Assembly (NCBI RefSeq): GCF_003473485.1
Contig: NC_053043.1
Span: 29,984,576-30,048,575, forward strand
Reading direction: 5' to 3'
DNA: 64,000 bases
DNA from: Medicago truncatula
Taxonomy: Eukaryota > Streptophyta > Magnoliopsida > Fabales > Fabaceae
The notes under the pieces were generated by a model. The model worked only from the letters and a program-made list of their open reading frames with translations. It did not search any database and was not told where the DNA came from. The first letter of the stretch is position 1, and the number at the start of each line of letters is the position of its first letter. This document shows positions 58,145 to 64,000 of this stretch, in pieces. The position numbers were made by a program, and so were the translations under genes.

Positions 58145-60500
58145 TGGCTCACATGAATTGTAATTTTAAGCTCAAATCTGTGGAGGATTGATTGATATTT
58201 CTGCATGAGTTTTCCTACATCAATTTACCTCACATTGATCGTTAAGCTTTTCTTTTGGCTTGTAACTTTTATTTTAATCATGAACTGAACTCATTTTTAC
58301 TTTACCATGGATCCGATCCATTTGGATTCTTCTGGTATTGTTTTTAATGAGATAGTTCTTTTGTACTTGTTCAAGTGTTTCTTTGGGTTTTGGTCTAATC
58401 CCCGAGATTATGATCTTGTAATTTATTTTTCAATAATAAATTTTATAAAGTTCTGCAAGTTTATGTCATTTCTCTTTTTCTCTTCTTTTATGATAACTTA
58501 ATGCTTACATGATGCTGATGATAAGATTGATTGATTATAATTTAGGTCACCTTTCATTCTTCTACAATACAATGTAATTTTTGTAACCCATTATGAATGA
58601 CATATTAAGTTATTTTTGGATAAAGTAATGGTCACCTTTTATGATAACCCATTTGTGGACTTTGCTGTGAAGTCGCATCAAACGTTGTATCCGCTATTGA
58701 TGCTATTGTTGGGCTTGATGGCGAATCGTTATTACGTGGAGGACGTACCATTTTTGGAAGTTGCTTCTTATTTCTTAAGAACATACACAACAAGAATCAC
58801 AAGTCTTAACAGAACAAACTTTCAAGAAAGATTTAAATAAAATCACAAATGGTCCCACTGGGCGTACCAATTTGTTTACCTTGGTTTTTGGTTAACAACC
58901 GTTGATTTAAAAATAGTTATTTGTAAGATCAACCAGTAAATCCCGGGGCATATTGTGTTTGTTATTCAGAAAGTGATGAATGTTCTTGATATTGTTATAC
59001 AGAATTATGAATATAACCGTCGAAATTCAACAAAAGTTGAATCAGTCGAGATTATCTTCAAAGGAATAAAGTAAATTGCTTGAACAAAACAAGCAAATTG
59101 CAATGAAATTTAAATAAACAAACGTAAATTTCATATGTAAATTGGTACACAGATTCATACATTGTGACTTGTTACTCGTTTCTCTCTAAATGCAGATAGT
59201 TTGAGTGTAAGTTTTCTGTATGATTGAATTGTGACATGTTTTTCCTATAAAAAACTACTATTTATACTAAGTAACTACCTACACAGAAACGGTCGAACGT
59301 AACTTCTAATTGAATTTCAAATGATATCCTTCGACAGTAGCTGCTTGGCTCCTTTATTTGGCACCAACTTATCTTCTACTCATACTTGCCTGTCGATCCC
59401 TCACCATAGAACAACAAATCTCTTTAAGTCCATAAATTCGACCAGCCTGGTGGATCGAACTCTTTAAATTCTCTTCAAAACCTGAGTCAAACTTCCTTGA
59501 CTGCATTTATTGTAGCCTGTGTTAGCCTGTATTTTCAATATACTCAATTTGACAAGAAATAATTTTGTGTCGAAGCTGATATTGGTTCTTGGTTACATTC
59601 CGGATGATTGAAGAATTCGACATATTCATTACATATTTAGTGGACTTGGCATATTTGAGATTGCAAAGCCATTAGTTCCGACTGCAGAAATTCAAATTGT
59701 TTGCGAAGAGACGAGATCAAGATGTCGAAGACACGTTGGAGCTTGTCAAGAGTTTGAGAAACATAGCAAGATACGCGTCGAAAGCTTTGTTTATGATTGT
59801 TATTTGCAGTTATTTCTTACTAGTATAAATGGTAGTTTTGTACAACGAATAATGGTCATGAATTATTTACAGAAATCCTTAAACACTAAAAGTATTCATG
59901 TCAAAGAGAGAAATGAATCCTGGGAAAATGTATGATTCCGTGTACGATGCTTTTTTCATTCATCTAATCCAATACTTTTTTTCTTTAAAGTCATTTTGCA
60001 TTTACTTTAAGTTTTTTCCTTTACTTCTAAACGAAATTTGACTCAGATGAAATATTTATTTAAATTCATCTTTTTACATTCAAATTAATTTATGAACATA
60101 ACCAACAAAAAAAAACTGAGAAATATTGCACAAATATGTCCTAGAATTTACTAGTTTAACTCTCTAAGTAATAAATTTAAAACTAGTAATTGTTTTTCAA
60201 AAACACTAGTAAATAATATCACACTCACTGTATCCAAGTTTTGTCTATATTGTTGTGTTCGTCTTGATTATACTAACACCGTCTCTAAATTATAATAATT
60301 ATGAATTTTCTACAATTACATTGTTTTTTCAAGTTTAATATTTAGGAAAGAAAAGTTATTTATCTTCCTACCTTAATATATGTATATAATAGTTAAAAAA
60401 ATAACTAATTGTTTCCCTAAAAAAATAACTAATTTGGTCAGCCGAGCGGTATTGCTTAAAAAAAACACTAATGTAGATGAGAATTTAAAAGAAACCATTT
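58145..60500. other. OMT 3' region and unclassified repeat-like intergenic DNA
   Basis: The first 200-300 bases are the likely OMT 3' UTR. The stretch 58950-59900 has composition and words suggestive of old dispersed repeats, but no ends or coding domain were found. No gene is supported. Confidence 0.4.
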
Positions 60501-60524
60501 ATTTAAAAAGAATAAGAAAATGTT

Positions 60525-60842
60525 CTTGTGACCTTAACTCACTTGATAAAAGATAATGCATAATATATGCAAGGGAGAGGGTTCAAATCCTGGACACCCT
60601 ATTTGTTCACGAGAAATTCTAACATAGTCATAAACACAAATAAAAAGTGGTTAGACACACACATGAATAAAAAAATTAAAAGAAGAAATAATTGAATGAT
60701 TTGGCTAAATTCTTTCTCATCATTCAATTTATCCATTTATGTGAGTGTTTCCAAACACATTTCATTTATATTTGTGTTCAAGTAGGACTAGCTCCTTGTT
60801 TCCTGAATTTCTCTAGTCGTGCTACTTGACCAAAAAAAAAAA
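60525..60842 (+). mobile_element. Diverged SINE pieces
   Basis: 60530-60600 has a tRNA-like ccttaactcacttgataa and box B-like gggttcaaatcctgg. 60810-60842 ends gtgctacttgaccaaaaaaa, the same tail as the other SINEs here. Whether these are one interrupted copy or two is unclear. Confidence 0.45.
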
Positions 60843-61428
60843 GAAGGAAATAATTCGTGTGATAAGAGCCCCAGGTGTTTTGTGCGATGAGAAAATACCA
60901 CTTAAGCTGAAAGGAAAGTTCTATCGGACAACAGTAAGACCGACAATGTTGTATGGTACGAAGTGTTGGGCAGTTAAGAGTCAACACGAGAGCCAAGTAA
61001 GTGTAACGGAGATGAAGATGTTGCGCTGGATGAGTGGTAAGACTAGACATGATCGGATTAGGAATGACACCATTAGAGATAGAGTGGGTGTAGCACCTAT
61101 AGAAAATTTGGTAGAAAATAGCCTTAGATGGTTTTGACATGTAGAAAGAAGACCCGTAGATGTCGTTGTAAGAAGAGTAGATCAAATGGAGGAGAGTCAG
61201 GTTAAAAGAGGTGGAAGAAGACCTAAGAAAACCATTAGAAAAGATTTAGAGGTCAATGAGTTGGATCCAAATATGGTTTTTGATAAAACACTATGGCGTT
61301 ATTTGATTCATGTATCCGACCCCACTTATTCAGATAAGACTTGATTATTGTTTTTTTTTTCTTTTTTTTTTTCCGCATTGATTTTCGATTCACCAACACA
61401 TAGAGGTTTTGGTTGTTGTTGTTGTAAA
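60843..61428 (+). pseudogene. RTE-type LINE reverse transcriptase 3' fragment
   Basis: The frame reads APGVLCDEKIPLKLKGKFY, then TVRPTMLYGTKCWAVKSQHE, EMKMLRWMSGKTRHDRIRN and RVGVAPIENLVENSLRW. After a stop it continues HVERRPVDVVVRRVDQME and GGRRPKKTIRKDLE, ending DPTYSDKT near 61340. This is the C-terminal part after the reverse transcriptase core of plant RTE LINEs. A gttgttgttgttgt tail near 61410 is typical for RTE ends. The endonuclease and the catalytic core are absent, so it is a 5'-truncated copy. Confidence 0.8.
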
Positions 61429-61429
61429 T

Positions 61430-62500
61430 GATTCGTGTGAGGGATAACTCTTTGTGGCTGTGTCCAGTGTCAACTAATATTGCTCTTGTTTGACTGATCA
61501 ATATTTATTTCTAATTATTTGTGTCCTCGCTCATTTGTGCACACATAACTTCGACACAACCCTACTTCTAATTGTATAACAGTATAAATGACTTATTTAA
61601 TGTTGTTGATAATGATTATAATTTTGATCTTGTCTCTTTTAACTTATCTCACCCTTTTGACTGATTTCTTCGTTCATAGTCCTATATACACATGTGAATA
61701 ACGAGCTATATGCTGATTTTCTGATCATTATCTTATCTTTTATTGAAGTAAGTTACCACTTATCGAAGCACAATCATTGGCTGCATATTCCTCCCCAGGA
61801 ACAAGGGAGAAGAGATATCAGATATTGATTTATGTTAGGATTTAAGAGTCCTATGTTTTACCAATAATTGTGTTCAATTATGAGATAGACGCCTTGTTTT
61901 AAATGTGCTTTTAAGTTTGTTTTAGGAATTTAAAAAATTATATTTGGTACTAATGAATGATGAGCCAATTGATAAGAAGTTGATTGATCCGTAATATCAA
62001 TAATTCAATTCTCGTTGTCAACGTGATAACTTTTTTATTGGATGATCTATATTTATATCTATTAGCGCTCGTTGAACTTTAAGGTCTTTTCTGACCCTGA
62101 TGAACCCCAAAATTAATCTCACCTAAAATTTATATTAGAAAAAAAAAATTATATTTGTTTTTTTTTTTTAAATGAAATTTGCCCTTGGGAATCAATTTGT
62201 GTATGAATGTATTCATCATATTATATGTATGGCCCAAGCCATTAAAATAGGCCTAGAGAAAGCACCGATCCCATAGTGGACAAGTGAGGGTGCTCTGAGT
62301 CCCTGCACATCATACCCTATATGGCTATTAAATTATAACATAAATTCGTCATGATAAGTACCACCAGGATAATATACTTCTATTTTTCTGTTTTTGGTTC
62401 ATGACTAAGCTGAACCTACAATTAAAAATGTAAAGATTGAACTTCATAATGGCCTATGCACACTTGGCACTTCCAATTTTTTTGGTGCATTTCTTATTTT
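61430..62500. other. Intergenic AT-rich DNA
   Basis: No gene recognised. The words gtgtgagggataac and tcatttgtgcacacat resemble parts of the region near 49.3 kb, suggesting a shared dispersed repeat. Confidence 0.35.
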
Positions 62501-62503
62501 AAA

Positions 62504-62953
62504 GTTGAAGTAATGTCGACGTGCAAAGCTCTCTACACAGTTGACGGAATGGCAACGTGCCGAGCTCTATACATGGTTAACATAATATCGACATGCAAAG
62601 CCCTCTACAGGGTTGACGAAATGGCGAGGTGTAGAGCCCTATACAGGGTTGACGTAATGTCGACGTGCAGAGCTCTCTACAAGGTTGACGGAATGACGAC
62701 GTTCAGAGCCCTATGCAGGGTTGACGTAATGTCGATGTGCAAAGCCCTCTACAGGGTTGACGTAATGTCAACTGCAGAGCTCTCTACAAGGTTGACGGAA
62801 TGGCGACGTTCAGAGCCCTATACAGGGTTGACGTAATGTCGATGTGCAAAGCCCTCTACAGGATTGATGGAATGATGATGTTCAGAGCCCTATACATGAT
62901 TGACGTAATGTCGACGTTCAGAGCCCTCTTTCAGGATTGATGTAATGTCAACG
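62504..62953. repeat. 36-bp minisatellite, about 12.5 units
   Basis: Units begin g/attgacg(t/g)aatg and end gccct(c/a)tacagg. Twelve full copies and one partial copy were counted. Unit length is 36 except one of 35 and one of 37. Alternate units resemble each other more, giving a 72-bp higher-order period. Because 36 is a multiple of three, one strand stays open over most of the array and reads as repeats of a 12-residue word like VDVMSTCRALYR. Confidence 0.9.
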
Positions 62954-62959
62954 TATTGC

Positions 62960-63590
62960 AAGTATATTTGGCCTTTGTCTTTTTCCTTATTTCGACTGGG
63001 ATCAAGTAGAGAAGACCACAACACTTTTCAGAAAGCAGGGTGCCTCGTTAAAAAACCTGCAAAACAAATCTCAAAGTTCGAGAAAGGATAGGATAATTTT
63101 GTGTTTCATCTTTATGCTCTTTACTGGCGGTATTATTCCTTCCATATGCATTTTTTTTCCTACATTTAAATCATGTCGTGTTGTTTGATGGATTCTCTTC
63201 TTTGTTTAATCTCGCCCTTGGCGGGCTTGTTTGCATCCCACCTTGATTTATCTGAATTATAACATTACTTCCGAACTTCAAAGTAATCAGTATAAATAAA
63301 GGAGTCTTAAATCGTACAATCATATTTAATAGAAACTAAATACTCTTTGTCTTTTTTAACTCATCCATATTTTCCACTCTTCATCCCATTCTTTTTCAAT
63401 CTCCTGCTAGATTCATAATAATATTTTTACTTAATTATGTTGTGCTTCTATTCATCTTTGTTTCTTCTACTAAATTGGAATTGAATCTTCTATTTCATCC
63501 TACTTCTTCTCGTAAATCAGAGTTTGCTACTTCCTTATTTGAACTAACTCGCCCACTTCATACTTCTATTTTATGCTCATTCCTTGTCTC
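62960..63590. other. Intergenic AT-rich DNA
   Basis: No gene recognised; poly-T tracts and short frames only. Confidence 0.4.
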
Positions 63591-63593
63591 TTA

Positions 63594-63874
63594 CTCCCTC
63601 CGTCCCAAATTGTATGACGTTTTGGGCATTTCACACATATTAAGAAATGTAATTAATATTGTGTGGGAAAAAGATATTATGAGTTGTTTTACAAAATTAT
63701 CCTTAATAAATGATATGAGAAAGATAAATGAAAGAATTGAAAGAAGAAAGAGTAATAAATAGTTAAGGATATAATAGGAAAAGAAACATTAATGTTTCAT
63801 TGGTATTGTAAAGTGACATACAATTTGGGACAAATATTTTTTCTAAAGTGACATACAATTTGAGACGGATGGAG
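63594..63874. mobile_element. Stowaway/mariner-like MITE, 281 bp
   Basis: The left end is ctccctccgtcccaaattgtatgac and the right end the inverse tacaatttgagacggatggag, flanked by TA. The right arm is duplicated (aagtgacatacaatttg at about 63814 and 63846), so a small tandem copy lies at that end. Confidence 0.75.
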
Positions 63875-64000
63875 TATTAATTTGAAACTAACTCGCTTGT
63901 TATCTTATTTTCTATGTCTTTATTTCCTTCTAGATCTTTTTCCCAATTTTATTCTTCTATTCGGGACCATTTTGTCTTTATCCTAACTTGTCGCTATTAG

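Noticed and set aside
58616-58840. 74-codon frame after the OMT gene with a hydrophobic stretch
   Set aside because: No start context, no homology recognised and no conserved features; likely chance.

Overview
The window is nuclear DNA of a dicot plant, most likely a papilionoid legume of the Medicago/Trifolium/pea group. It is AT-rich, its introns follow GT-AG, and it carries tRNA-derived SINEs, Stowaway and Mutator MITEs and hAT remnants of legume type. It also holds a methyltransferase close to alfalfa chalcone (isoliquiritigenin 2'-) O-methyltransferase. Intact host genes are few and widely spaced; transposable elements fill most of the rest. All calls rest on reading the sequence and on remembered family knowledge; no search was run.

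Layout. 1-4 kb: intergenic, with a Mutator transposase scrap. 4.07-7.4 kb: a decayed hAT transposon with a 299-bp MITE in its 3' part. 7.96-9.2 kb, minus strand: a cluster of small nucleolar RNA genes, three with guide stretches matching 18S or 25S rRNA, plus weaker candidates, behind telo-box and site II promoter motifs near 9.42-9.61 kb. 10.6-11.9 kb: an intronless aspartic protease-like gene with altered active-site motifs. 12.9-20.4 kb, minus: a 12-exon DEAD-box RNA helicase (RH51/RH27 type) with TE-filled introns. 21.5-22.2 kb: a LINE ORF1 remnant.

23,654-37,018: a 13.4-kb Helitron read on the minus strand with both ends visible (5' TC..., 3' hairpin plus CTAG, inserted between A and T). 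It holds an RPA70-like gene, a PIF1-type helicase without its Rep half, and three small B3-domain genes. An old solo LTR of 2.48 kb (5-bp target duplication) sits inside an RPA exon. The Helitron's 5' end lies about 300 bp upstream of the start codon of a 7-exon kinesin-8 gene (KIN-8A, 37.3-44.3 kb).

46.8-47.1 kb: a small intronless gene for a TOM9/TOM22-like mitochondrial import receptor. 47.5-47.8 kb: two SINEs in opposite orientation with target duplications. 48-56 kb: mostly repeats, including a 1,027-bp Mutator-type element with a perfect 9-bp duplication. 56.3-58.1 kb: a complete 4-exon O-methyltransferase gene. 58-64 kb: repeats, including an RTE-type LINE 3' end and a 36-bp minisatellite.

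Two of the features (snoRNA cluster, DEAD-box helicase) serve ribosome biogenesis and both have telo-box motifs upstream. The other genes have no obvious functional link.
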